NCBI GenBank assembly: GCA_033063855.1
Contig: CP093831.1
Span: 17,174,001 to 17,238,000, forward strand
From: Smittia aterrima
Lineage: Eukaryota > Arthropoda > Insecta > Diptera > Chironomidae
Direction: 5' to 3'
DNA: 64,000 bases
This document shows positions 37,353 to 50,300 of the stretch, piece after piece (position 1 is the first letter of the stretch; each line of letters begins with the position of its first letter). Below the pieces are notes generated by a model, which did no database searches, had not been told where the DNA came from, and saw only the letters and a program-made list of their open reading frames with translations. The position numbers and the translations under genes are program-made.

Positions 37353-40300
37353 TCAATTCAAATTTAATAAACTTCTGGAGTTAGCAGGGTCATCGAAATT
37401 CAAGCTGCGAGTTGATTTGTTCTTGAAGCTTCTCGTTTCCGATCCATAACGTGAGCGTGATTTCAACGAGCGGGGCGGAGTCGACTTTCGACTCACGAGC
37501 TCACTCGATTTCGAACGAACTGGCTTCGTTACGATCCAAATGTTGAAAGCAAATGATATTTCCGATTTAAATGCATCCCACGGTGAAATCTGAAATTGAT
37601 TGCAGAGAAAAACGAGCGATAAGTTGTGAAACGAGCGATGAGAATAAGGATGATTGCCTTTTCCTCGATTGCAATCTTCTCGACGTTCCACAAAAACTCC
37701 ATCAGTGCAATCACAAATGCCACAAAGCAGCCACCAGTAAGGACAAGGAAAACACCACCAACGTTCCCGATGCCCAAATCGTCGTGAGGTTTATTATCAT
37801 TACAAGCTGAAAGTCAAAAAGAAGAAAATAAATCTGGAATGCTTCATGTAGAACTCGTCTGTCTTACTTATATTGGATTTCCACCACTTGTTTTTCAAAT
37901 CGTTCAAGATTCCGCTCTCGGAAAGTTTCAGGATTTGCTCGCTGAACGCTTTACGGTACGGTGAGTCTACAAAGAAACATAAATCTAGTTTAACATGTTT
38001 TCAACATGTTAAGTTGTTATCTCACTTATTGGAAGAGCAATTCCATAGCCTTTGCTGTCGAGAAGCTCACCGACTTGCATGAGTCTGCAATCTCTGTTCG
38101 TTTGATACTCCATTGGCACAGATTCTATCAAATATGCATAATTTCCGCTTTCTTTTAACACTCGAGCGACTCCTTCAATGTTCGATTTGGTGTGAACGAT
38201 GTCTCCGTTGCTCTCCATCGCCGCCCACATTCGTTGATACGTTGAGAAGTTCGATTCCTGGAAGAATCTAATTGTGGATCCTCCAACGAGAGCGCCATAC
38301 TTAATTTTGTTTTGCTTCGCTAAATCTTCGGCTCCTTCGATAGAACTCGTCAATCGATTTTCTGTTAGAAACGCAGCGAGGTTAGCCGTGTAAGAAGCAA
38401 GCATAATGAGAGCAAAGAACCACCACATTCCAGCCACGATTCTGAAAAAAAGTTTATCTCATCAAAAAGCTCCATCGGAAGGAAGCAAACAAAAAGTTTT
38501 AGTCTCAACCTCGTACTCGATCCCCTGCGAAGAAAAAAATAACGAAAATTACTTTTTCTTACCAGAAAGCAAACTCATCTTTATCTCACTTCGGCAGAAT
38601 GTCGCAACCTTGTCCCATGATTGAACCCATTGCCAGCCAAACACAATTTAGAATGTTCCAAATACTTTCGACTTCCTCGGGTTGTTGGATGCAGGGATGA
38701 GCTGATTCCCAGTCATCATTGTTAATACGTGATAGGATAAACACGAGAACAGAGACACCAAAGTAAGCTAATCCAGTATAAAGCCAAACTTCAACAGTGA
38801 ACGGATCAAGAAAGGAGAACAAGTTTGTTTCTTTCTGCGGTGGCGAATAGTACAAAATTCCAATGCCAAGACTCATGAATGGACTCGTAAAATCAACTGC
38901 CGTCTTCCGCTCGTAGGTAATTGTCAAGTCACCGATTGCCAAATCAGCTTTTCTTTCAAGCAAATGACGAACCATTCCATTCCATTTTTTTGTTATCGGA
39001 TTGAGTGAACCTAAAAATAAATTATTTGAAATTTTTATCAGGAAAGATAGAGAAAAGCTTTCGTTACCGTATTGACCGTCAGGAACAACTTCAAGATCAT
39101 ATTTGAACTTCAAGTTTTGCTGCATTCTGTTGATTAGATCGACAACGTATCCTTCATAGCGAGCGTTTCCTTCAAGTAAAATCCCTTCTTTGTTCTCTCG
39201 CTCTTTAAGAAAAGGCTCACCGAACTTCACAACAATCTGAAATCTTTTATGTTGAATTGCTTCGATCAATTGCGCTTCGGGATCTTGTAGCTCTCGATCA
39301 TATTTCACTTTATCTGTTGGATCCCAGTAGCCGATTTTACTGAAGCTTCCCCTTGAAAGTTCCAGGATTTCTATTTTAAATTGAGTTCGACTTCCTTTGT
39401 TTGGGGCCATTTGATTGAACTCAACTGCTCCCGTGATTCCGTCGTACTCTTGTGTTTTCATGAAATTCGCCAAATCAAAACCGAAATGTGACTTTGTCTT
39501 TCTTCTCGGTTCACTACAGTTATGTCTAGTTACTGGATTTTGACGTAAAGTTCCTGCTCCGTAGATTTGAAGAGAGTTTAAATAAATTTGAAGAGCATCA
39601 TGGACAAGACCAGCTTCGTGAGGAACTTGCTTCTCAGTCATGTCGGAAGCATCATCGCTTTTCCTCCAAGCCCGAACTGCATTTTGTAATTCTTGGCTGT
39701 TTGGATCAACAATTCGCAAGCAAGTGATGTTCGATGTCAAATCATGAATCTCGCTGAGATCCAAAGTGTGAGTATCCAAATTTGTTATAAAGTAACTATT
39801 GTAGTCGCCAAGCATTTTCACCTTTGCCGCTTCTTTCAAAAACGGAATGATCTTCTCCGAATCGATATCGAGAACAATGTTGACTTCACCTCTCGCATGA
39901 ATTTCCTTTAACAACGATCCGTAGTTATCATCAAGTTTTCTCAGAGTAATCGGCAACGACTTTGGATCGTGGACTTGAAGGACATCCTTTAACTTAATTA
40001 GATTATCTTTATGTTCATAGATAATCGTGTAACTCTTCCATGTGTAATCAACGAGAACGTTAGCGTAAGCTTCAGCAAGGACATCGGAATCAGGATACAT
40101 ATTCAAAGTCATTGTATGCTCAACTGTCTTCTCCCAATGCAAAGGCTTCGTTTTCCAGTGATAGATGATGTGCGGAATTTCATATTTCTCAGCGACTGCA
40201 GCGACGATACCCGAAGTGGCTATAGATCCTGGTCCCAAAATGAGATCGACACCTTCAGACGCCCACTGGCAAACTAAAAAAAATCGTTTGATGAACAATT

Positions 40301-40815
40301 TCTCAAAGAAAATGTTGTTGTTTGATGTTGTTACCGATCTGCTGAGCTTTGAAGCTATCACTTCTCGAAATGATTTCCATCTTCCCCGACAATTGAAAGT
40401 TACGCGGTCGAGAGTTAATCCGATCGATACCATATTTGAATGCAATTTGCGAAATAACGTCGTCACCATGAAACAATCCACCTTAAAGGAGAAAAGTGTT
40501 TGGTTACAAGCCAAAATCTCAAAACATGGTAAAAGAAGAAGAAGAAAAATTTGTTTGTTGTGTCAACGATGTCGAATTTGTTTTCTTTTTATTTTGGGAA
40601 AACTCGAAAATTCTCTGAGCGGCTCTCCCGCGGCAAAATGAGCAGCGACACAGAAAATGTGAAAATCGCAATTTTTCCAAAAATATCACAAATTTTTCAC
40701 TTTTTTCAAGGAATTCGATTACAACTCCAACTTTACCGACGATGATTTCACGTGCTTGTGACGAAGGCCACGACATAAACAAGATTAAGGCAAATAAAAT
40801 GTTCCAAATTTTCAT
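37353..40815 (-). CDS. Kainate-type ionotropic glutamate receptor (KaiR-A)
   Basis: Ligand-gated cation channel subunit, 917 residues from eight exons (40815-40737, 40481-40335, 40273-39068, 39010-38590, 38441-38026, 37966-37868, 37806-37658, 37589-37353). Order: signal peptide (about 1-21), amino-terminal domain, S1, M1, pore loop, M3, S2, M4, cytosolic tail. Ligand contacts are visible: arginine in LTITYERK, GGST in S2 and glutamate in LIES. M3 is SYTANLAAFLT. The pore loop reads SIMGQGCDILPK, with glycine where the Q/R site residue should be; the aspartate at +4 is kept. Intron 7 starts with GC (AAG then GCAATC) instead of GT, and its position is confirmed by the same phase-0 junction in KaiR-B. 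Intron 3 (57 bases) is open in frame. Tandem with KaiR-B, about 500 bases away. Confidence 0.92.
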
Positions 40816-41312
40816 CGCAAACTTTCGTTCATCACTTTTAATTAAAAATAAAATTTTCTTTCACGCATCCGATCGACAGTGATGAAAACTCGAAACTAAT
40901 CGAGAAAATCTCTGAACGATCGTTGATCATTTTCTCTCGCGAGTAAAACTCAGATCATTTTCCAAACTCTTTTTTTTATTATTTTGTTTCTTCTCGCAAT
41001 TTTATGAAACATGCATTTGCCAAGAGCAATTTTCACTTCAACTAATCGCATTACGTGTGTGCTAATGGCTGTTGCCCTCACAAAATTTAATGAATAATAA
41101 TTTCTTAATGAAGTAAAAGCCAGAAGTGATCTCATTAACATGATAGAAATTGTTTCGCCTCCGGAACACATAAAAATCTTCTAATGAAAAAAACACGAAA
41201 CTCGAGCACTGAAGATTTCTATCTCGCGTCGTCGGCAGCATCATGAGCGGTAAGTAAATTAGCGCTTGGAAGTAAAAGAAAGACGAAGAGGGTGCGAAGA
41301 GTTTCTCTCTTT
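40816..41312. other. Intergenic spacer between KaiR-B (3' end) and KaiR-A (5' end)
   Basis: Must hold the promoter of KaiR-A, read leftwards, and the 3' end of KaiR-B. No clear TATA-plus-initiator pair or canonical AATAAA was found, so co-transcription or unusual signals cannot be excluded. Confidence 0.35.
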
Positions 41313-44300
41313 TTAGTCAGAATTTTTCTTTCCAAACATTCTTCCGATACGATTAATTCCGCTCAAGCTGCGAGATGCAAATCCAGTTATCGACTTGCTA
41401 ACGTTGACGCTATGCTCAGATTCTGGCTTGAGGCTAATTTTAGCTTCCGATCCAATTCTCGAACGTGATTTTACAGAACGTGGAGATGACTTCTGGCTTT
41501 CAGCTTCAGACAAGCGATTGTGAACTGGCTTTGTCACGATTGAGATGTTTACGGCAAACAATAATTCAGCTTTTAATGCTTCCCATGGCGTTAGCTGGAA
41601 TTAGAAACAAGGAAAAATTTTACTCTCTTTATTTATAATGCACATGTTGGATATTAAAGCGGGTCCAACTTTTATGAAGCTCGAGGACGAGAATTTACAT
41701 TCAACCCTACCTTCTCTTCAACCGCGACCTTTTTCACGTTCCACAGAAACTCTATTATCGCCACAATCAGTGCAAAGAGACATCCAAAGCCGAGTACGAG
41801 GAAAACACCACCAACATTGGCTGAGAGAAGCATCGAGGGAGAGATTTGTGAAAATTACAATTTAAGATAATTTAGATCACACAAGTCATACCGATTCCCA
41901 GTTCGGCCGCATCGTCACCACCACCAGACGAGCCTTCCTCTTGACACTTCCCTGAGAGAAAAAAATACAAACAAGAAGACGAAGAAGTAAAAAGTCGCAG
42001 AGCGAGGAAAGGCGGAAAAATTAAATTAAGCACTCTTCGAGCCGACGTAATTTGATAAGTTTAACGAACCTCCTTTCCACCATTTCTCCTTTAGCGTGCT
42101 GAGCTTTCCTTCCTCTTGAAGCTTTAAAACCGCTCCACTGATAGCCGTGCGATATGGCGAGTCTACGTGATTAACCAGTTTAGCACAATGTTACTCAAGT
42201 TAGCTCTTGCAATGAAGGTTTGATTGTGGAAAATAAATTGCGGTCGATAACCAGCACGTAAGAGCTATCTCTGGATTTATGGCTTTCTAGCAGTTTCAGA
42301 TATCAGTTGGCTCGATCGATTTTTATTTTGTTAAGAAAGACCGGAAGAAACAACTCTATCATCGGAGAGAGAGCGAAAGATAATCATTCCTTTGACCTTT
42401 CTTTATGTTATGACGTCATTTGCGAAGCTTCCGTTTGTTACGACGAAAGCAATTTAGTTGCATCTTCTTCTTCTATCTTAACTTAGATAAATCGACCAAA
42501 GGCTTCTTAAAGACTCTTGCCGACTTTTCCCACAAAAGAACGAACCCAATGAAATAATTTAGCACAATTTTCAACCTTCGAGCGGCGATAAAAAAGCACG
42601 AGCTTGGGGAAAAATGATGATTGCGTAATAAAGCTTTATGTATTTCGTGTTTAGTGTTGCAGGAGAAAAGGCTTTCATCATCGAGCATAAAATTGTTTTC
42701 TTAAAATAAAAATATTTCTCAAGAAATTTTAAAAGCTTAATAACATCTTCCTCGACCCGAACGCTTGAACCTCAAATTGCTTCCGCACCACTCGCTCTAG
42801 AAGTCAGCGCAGCTCTCTTGAACCTTGCATTTAAGAACATTACTTTAAGAGCTTTATGAAACTCGTGGGAAACTTTACACTCGTCAGATGAATGAGAATC
42901 TTCATCCGCAAAGTTTTCGTGGAGAATCTTCTCGCATAAGTTTAAGTTCCCATTCGGTGAAAAGAGGAAAACACTTCAAGATGATGTGAATAAAAATTAT
43001 TAGAGAGGGAATTTGTAAGAGTAATTGAAGTTCTCCTGTCGCTGCTTACGGCAAAGTTTCTCTGTTCTGTGAGTTACCGTTGAGAATCTCACAAACGCTT
43101 CAAGCTCTGTTTGAATTAGTTGCATTGTCTAGTTTTCTATTATTTAAGAGGAAGAAGTTTTGAGAGTTCTGCGTTAAAAATCGCGTGACGAAACTTCTCA
43201 GCCTTTTTCTACATCGATTAAACTTTTCATGCTTACGTGACTTATGCTTTTCAACTTTTTCTATTAACAAACTCAACTTTCATCGTCTGTCGTGACGTCA
43301 ATCACGAACTTCCCGTTTGTTTTCTTGACAGCAATTTTTCAACAAATTTAGAATTCCAAGTTGAAAAACGAGAAATCCAATTTTTTGTGTTCATTGAAGG
43401 CAATTCTCGCTTTATTTTGTGTGATGAAAATTGATTTTGTGTTTATTCTTCGACGGTTTCTTCTCCGTGAAGAGATTCTATAATCAACATTTCGATTCGT
43501 TGTCGTCGTGACATTTAGGTTGGAGAAATGATTTTACTTACTCAATGGAAGACTGAGAAGAAATAAAATTAAATTAAAGAATCGAGTTTGAATTCAAGAA
43601 GTCTTCGTTTGACTTACGCTATTCCGTATCCTTTTGAATCCAACAAGCCACCTAAGAAAGAAGAAACGTAGATAACCTTCAGATTAAAACTGATTTATTT
43701 CATTGACCTATTTGAGTGAGATCGCAATTTCTCTCCGTAAGATATTCAAGTGAAGTCGATTCCATGAGGAAAGCGTACTGTCGTTTTCCTTTCGCTACAC
43801 GCTCTCGACCTTCGTCATTACTTGTAGTGAAGACACTTGGTCTCGCACTTTCCATTGCCGCCCACATACGTTGATGAGTCGAGAAGTTGGAGTCCTGGAA
43901 GAACTTCATTGTTGACCCGCCTTTAACAGCTCCATACTTAATCTTGCTTTGCTTCGCTAAATCTTCGGCGCTCTCAATTGAAGCATCCATTCGTTCCATT
44001 GTCAAAAAAGCTGCCAAGTTTGCGGTATACGAAGCAAGCATGATAAGAGCAAAGAACCACCACATTCCTATAATTAATCAAAGGCTTCAATACTTTTTTC
44101 CTTCCCATTAACGTTCTCGTCCTTCTGACCTGTGATGATTCGTGTTGACAAGCCTCTGGAAATAAATTAATTGAAATCATTGTTAACAAGCTCAATCAAC
44201 GTAAACACTTGACGCGTTCACTTCCCAACCGTCGCGCTGTCAGGAGAAAATCAATTAACGTTAATCCTCAACTCGATACGTGTCTATGTTGCTCCTTTAT

Positions 44301-47300
44301 TCGGCTGACGTGCTTTACATTCGAGCATAGCTCGGTCATGTGGCGTTTGAAAATATGATGAATGTGGAAAAGTGAACGAGGGTCGATTGTGTCATTTGAA
44401 ATTGAATTAGAAGCAGAAGATTGATTGAATTTTCTAATCGACACTTACTTGGGTAAAATATCGCAACCTTGGCCCATTATCGAACCCATTGTCAGCCATA
44501 TGCAGTTGTGCTGTTTGAAAATGACAAGTTTTATCATCTATTAAGATCAGTTTAACCTCTCACCATGTTCCAAATGTTTTCCAACTCCTCGGCTTCTTGA
44601 TTGCAAGGATGACCTGCCTCCCAATCGTCAGGAGCCATTCTGAAAAGGGAAAACATGCTCGCTTGCTGTAATTGAAATCTCGCTTTGTGTCAACTAAAGA
44701 AAAGTTTAAGTCGACACAACAATTACCTTGCGAGGACAAACAGCATGACAGAAACGCCTAAATAAGCAGCCGACATGAAAACCCAAACGTCAACGCTCAA
44801 CGGTGACAGAAAAGAAAACAAATCTGGCGGCTGCTTAACGGGCTTTGAGAAAAGAATGCTTATGCCTGTGAATGAAAGTTTTGGAGCTTAAGGATAATCT
44901 TGAAGCCTTGAAATCGTGAGCAAAAGGAAAGAAACTTTCAAACCTCCAATGACGCAATAAAAAGAAAGAATATCAGTCGCAACGATTGATTTTGTAAAAG
45001 ACTTTTTTCGCTACTCGTTTTTCAGACGGAAAAATATTTTTAATTTGCGATAAAAGCCTCCAATAGTTTTCGAACGTTTCCTGATCGTTAATTTAATTGA
45101 AATAAAGCTCTTTGTTCTATAAATCACGACATGACGTCACAAATTGCTAGACGAACGTGAAAATCAAAGTTCAAACAGTTTGCGCCAGCGTCGAACATGA
45201 TTTCATTCGAAGCTGCTGCCACAATAAAAACTTACATAAAATCCTAGAGCGAACATAAAAATCTCAGATCCATTTCGACTTTAGAGTGTTTTGTGTGTTT
45301 GGTACGTGCAAACATTGTTGGATGGATGGATGGATGGTTAACTATAGTTATAACGCGTTTTTTGCGAACAACATTAAACTCACTGGAGCATAAAGGAAAG
45401 TCATGATGGATTTGAAACTTTCCTCGCCTTGGAAAATGCAAAGCTTGGCTTCCTTAACATTTTACGAAACCTTAAAAATTTATTGCTAACATAACTTTGG
45501 AAGCTTTGCTTGCATTCGGTAGTCTGATTTTGAATTTATTTCCTTTAAACTTTCCATAAATTTTCCATGGATTTTTTTGTGTCGACCGATAACCGGATTT
45601 CCGAAACATATTCTCGTTTGGTTTATGTTGGATTATTATTGCAAAGCTTAGCTATACAAACTAATAGACTATTAGAGGGAATTTTGGAAGAAGGGCAATC
45701 AGATAAATGCTGATTACAATTTAAATCGTTTAAATAGTTTCCTCTCCAAACGAAGTGACCATAAATTGCAACTCTCTCTGCTTCTGCTGCTTCTGAAACT
45801 GTTTTTCGTTGAGCAATTTTCCACTAAAACTATGAAAGTTTTGAAGCTTCTCGTCTCAAACAAACTTGAAATTCAGATAAAAGGGGAACTTGGTTGATGA
45901 ATTAAAACAATTTCGAGTATTTCTGAGAACTTTGCTCAAGCGTCTCAAGTGCATTTGAGTTGGAAATTAAATTACCAAGCAAACAAAGGAGAATTTTTAT
46001 CTTGCACTTCAGGGAACGAGAGGTTCTTTTCACTTTACTTCTCGTTATTTTCGCGTTTTCGTCCAATTAAAATTGTGTTCACTTGGTTGCTTTCATTTTA
46101 AGATGCTCAAAGCGAAAGTTCTTTTTAACCGTAAGCGAAGAGAATTTAGCAGAAAATTAATGTTACGACTTTAAAGCTTAATGTCAAGAGTGTTGTTGAT
46201 GTTCCTTCCCATTTTTCGACAAAGCTCCTTTTTTCTATTTCTTCGCTTACCGAGAGTCATGAAAGGCATCGTGAAGTCCACTGCTGTCCTTCTCTCGTAA
46301 GTTATTGTCAAGTCACAAATCGCTAAATCCGCTTTCTGAAAGAAAAAAAAAAGTCAAAGCTTTAAGCTGATGAGCATTTTTAGTTCAGTCAAGAGAAAGG
46401 TTTTCGGATATTTTCTTTCATTTTCTCAACCTTTTCCACCTTCTCAATGCTGACCCAAGATTTCATGAAAGATTTTTTTGCGAAATAAAATTTCTTGAAA
46501 CAGAATTATTAATTAAGCAATTTCGGTGTTCTCCTCCTCTTCGATATTAAGCCAACTTTGACTTTAATGCTTCGTTAAATATCTCCGGGCTTTGGTGTTG
46601 AAGAGTTTGGCTTCGTCGGGAAAGCCAAGATTCTTAATTGTTAATTAGGGAAACTTTTTAGAAAAAAGTTAAGATTGAAAGCTTTCAAAAGATTTTGTAA
46701 ATATACTTTTTTAATAATCAACAGATTTACTCGCTGTCTGTCTGATTATTTGTCTGTCTATTCAGTGATCAAGTTTTAGGACGAGTTAAGCTGTACATTT
46801 TATTTTAATACCTCATAATAATTAATCTAATGTCGTTGATATCAAGAAATTATCGTTAAAGGCATTTTAAGCTTTTCCGCAATTTTCGTTGTTAACTTGA
46901 ATCATTAGGCTCTAATTACTTTCGCTATCAATTTATCTTATCACATTCAACATTACCCTAAAAACATTCGATATTTAAAAGCGTCCTCTATAAAACTTTC
47001 CATTCAGCAATGCAATGAACATCATTTAACTTTTACGGTTGAGCAGTTTTTCCTTTTTCTGAAAAGTGTTTGAGGAAAACTGTTTCTCGTTTTGTTTGGG
47101 GAAAGTCATGGATGCGAGGACAAGGAAGCAATACACAATAATTAAATTAAGGACTCAAAAGCCTCGAAATCTCTCGGTGAACGTACAAAACTTGTTGCTT
47201 GGATGTGTTTGGAGAGTGTTACAATGAACAAAGTGTGTTTTGGTAATGGCATGAAATTATCGGATAGATCAGAGTCGTTACCATCAACAATTCAGTTGAT

Positions 47301-50300
47301 ATTTGCTCTCGGAATTATCAAGTGAGACTCCTTTCATATAAATCGATTAAATTTAATGTTTGTAAAACAAAATCGGAACATTCGGAAACTTTCAATTTAT
47401 CTCGAGAGTCGAGAGCTTTTGGAAGTAAATAATTCAACTCTTTCATGAAGTCAAATTACAATTCGGTTTTTCCTTGAATTTTAAAGCAGAAAATCCAGGT
47501 TGCTGCTTCCAATTAAATGCAAGATGATTATATGTTTGCTCAATGTCGCCTCAGTTCAACAATGAAGAGCTTAACGACTAGAAAAGTTCCCATTAAGCTT
47601 GAAGCGCTTTCAGTCGAGTAATGAGAAAATTAAATAACTTAAACCTTGCAAAATAATCCTTGGAAGGAACTAATTGAGCACGTTCCCTTGCATTAACGAG
47701 CGATTGTGCATTTCTCTGTAAAAACAGAACTTTCAATCAATCATCATCATCTTTCACTGAGGATTTTCCATTAGTTGAATGTAAAAAACAGTTGCGTGAA
47801 AGTTCCGCTTTCGCTAATTAATTCTCTTTGCTTTACATTTACGATCGTTACGTTAAAAAAACGCTCAAGCTTCGAAACATAAAAACTTGTGGAATCCTCT
47901 TGGTTTTTAAGTCATTCATGTCGTAACGCAATAAATCAAATTATGGAGTCGCCTGTTTTTCAACTTGTTTTACTGTTTTCTAGCCAATTGTTCATGTCTC
48001 AGTTATCACAATGCGATTGGGGAAAAAGTCGGACAACAAAGTCATAAACACGAGAGCGTTGAGCTGTTTAGATAGAAATTGATTTTCTATCATCTCTGGT
48101 TGCGATTCTTTGGGAAAGACATTTCACACAATAAGGTTAGCGACTCACCCGATCTAATAAATGTTTCACCAGACCATCCCATTGCTTTGTCACTTTATTG
48201 AACGATCCGTATTTGCCTTGGCGACGAGAGAAATTTTTTGATATAAAAATGTTTGTGTACGCGAATAAATATTTACCGTCCGGCACGAGCTCGAAGCGAT
48301 ACTGAAAGTGAAGAATTTTCGAAATCGCATCAATCAAGTCGAGAGAGTATCCTTCCCACTGTTGATTTCCTTCATAAACAACATCGTCTTCTTGTTCCCT
48401 AGGAAGCAAATAAATTTTATTTAAAGAGATTTTACGATTTTAACAACTACGATGTTGATTTGCTGAGTTAATATTTGCAGAATCAATTCAAAACTTTTAT
48501 AGACTCTAACTCTCAGCAAATAGGGAAAACTAAAAACATCAGATGAAGCAACTACAGGTGAATGAAGCTAGCAAGTATCAGCAGAAACTTTTAACAAACT
48601 CGTTAGAATTATATAACGAAAAAGTTTGCAAAAAAAAGCTTTAAACTTTCAAAAGGAACAAGAAGAAGAAGAAAATGTTTGCAGTCATTTGTCTTCCCCT
48701 TTCATAGAAATGAAGAGAAATGTTTATGAGCTTTCAAATGAAGCTGCGGTCGTGACATAAATAGATGCGTTCGCATAAAAAAGTGAACAGAATGTCGCAC
48801 GAGCACAAGCAACTCTCGGAGCCTTTCAATTTTTATGGGAAAAAAAATCTTTTATGATAAACGCAAAAATAAATAATTTTCCATCTTCCTAAAAAAAAGA
48901 AAATTTAATGGAAAGTGTGAAGGAGAAGGGAAAAGTTTCGCCTTGAAGCAGCAGCCGGCAGTTTTTCTTTCCATTCACAGAGCCAAATGATTTGGGACTT
49001 TGGGACAGAAAAGACGAAAATTTATTCGAGATTTCAAGAATCTATTTTTGATGTGATAAATGGAAGTGAAGGTTTTTCCTTTCGGAATGGAATTGCCAGC
49101 ACGATTCAATTTGCTTCTTTGCTGTGACATATCCGGAGACGTTTGAAGTAGAACGAGGTGGGAGAGGGAGGAAGTCTCATAAAAATGATAATGTTCTTGG
49201 GAAATTCTCGCGCTTTGAGGATTTAAGGCGAATGTGAAAGCGAATGACTGGATTTTCGTTGATGATGTTGATTGATATTTCCTTCTCGTTTTCTCACCTC
49301 CACATAAGAAATGGCGCTCCGATACGTGAAGCGACGACAAACGTCTTATCGTGAAGCGACTCGACAATCTGATCGTAAGCCTCGCCAAGCGAACGAGTGT
49401 AATTCACCCCATGAACCGGATCCCACGTGCCAATTCTCTTGAAGCCTTCCTTCGACAGCTCAGTGATTTCTAGATGAAAGTGTGAGCGTTTTCCCTTGTC
49501 GTTAAATACAATTTCACCAGAGATGCCTTTATCAGTTTTCTATTTTTGATGTAACGAGAAAAAAATGAGTGATTGAAAAGAGAAAATCAAATTTTTCGAT
49601 AACGAAGTGTCATGAGAGTTTCATAAAAAATGGAAAATCTCATTTCGTTTCCATTGAAATCGTCCATTTGAAAGCCTTAAGCTTCTGCCTTAAATCACAT
49701 TGATCCTCCTTCAAAATAGAACAATTTTACCAAGAACGAAAGAATAACGATCCAATTTAATTCGCTGGCTACTTGAATCGTAACTCAAGAATATCCTTTA
49801 AGGCAGAAAAGTTTCCTCATCGACTAACTCACAAGTCTCATATAATTCGCAATTTGCCGTCCTTGCGACCAGGGAGTGGGGTGTTTACAGTTTATTTTTG
49901 TGGGTTCAATCTTATCGGCTGAGTCGAGCTCTCGAACAGCTGTTGCAAATATCCTTACGCTATCTACATAATGAGAAAGCAGAATAATAATAAAGATTTG
50001 CTGTCGCATCTGCCGCGAGCACACACTTCAAGCAAGAAAAAGAAATTGAGTTGAGATTATGCTTTGATTACGTGGCCGAGAGGATGATTGATTATGCCTA
50101 CCATGAAAGAGCGCTGTCTCAGTAAGAACTTGATCTGGTTCAATTTGAAATGTTCTGTGCCGTTGTCGTTCCCCTTGCACCCAATCGTGAATTGCTTTGA
50201 AGATGTCAGAGTGAGAATAAACATTCGAATCACATTTACAACTTATTTACCGTTCGTGACTTCAAAGCTATTGGGATCAACGAGGCGCATCGTCGTGATA

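Noticed and set aside
37990..38011. Short inverted repeat AACATGTT...AACATGTT in a KaiR-A intron
   Set aside because: Arms of eight bases around a three-base spacer are expected by chance in AT-rich introns.
48975..49388. 137-codon minus-strand open frame
   Set aside because: Only its first part overlaps a KaiR-B exon, and in another frame; the KaiR-B exon 49539-49298 is phase-consistent and explains the conservation.
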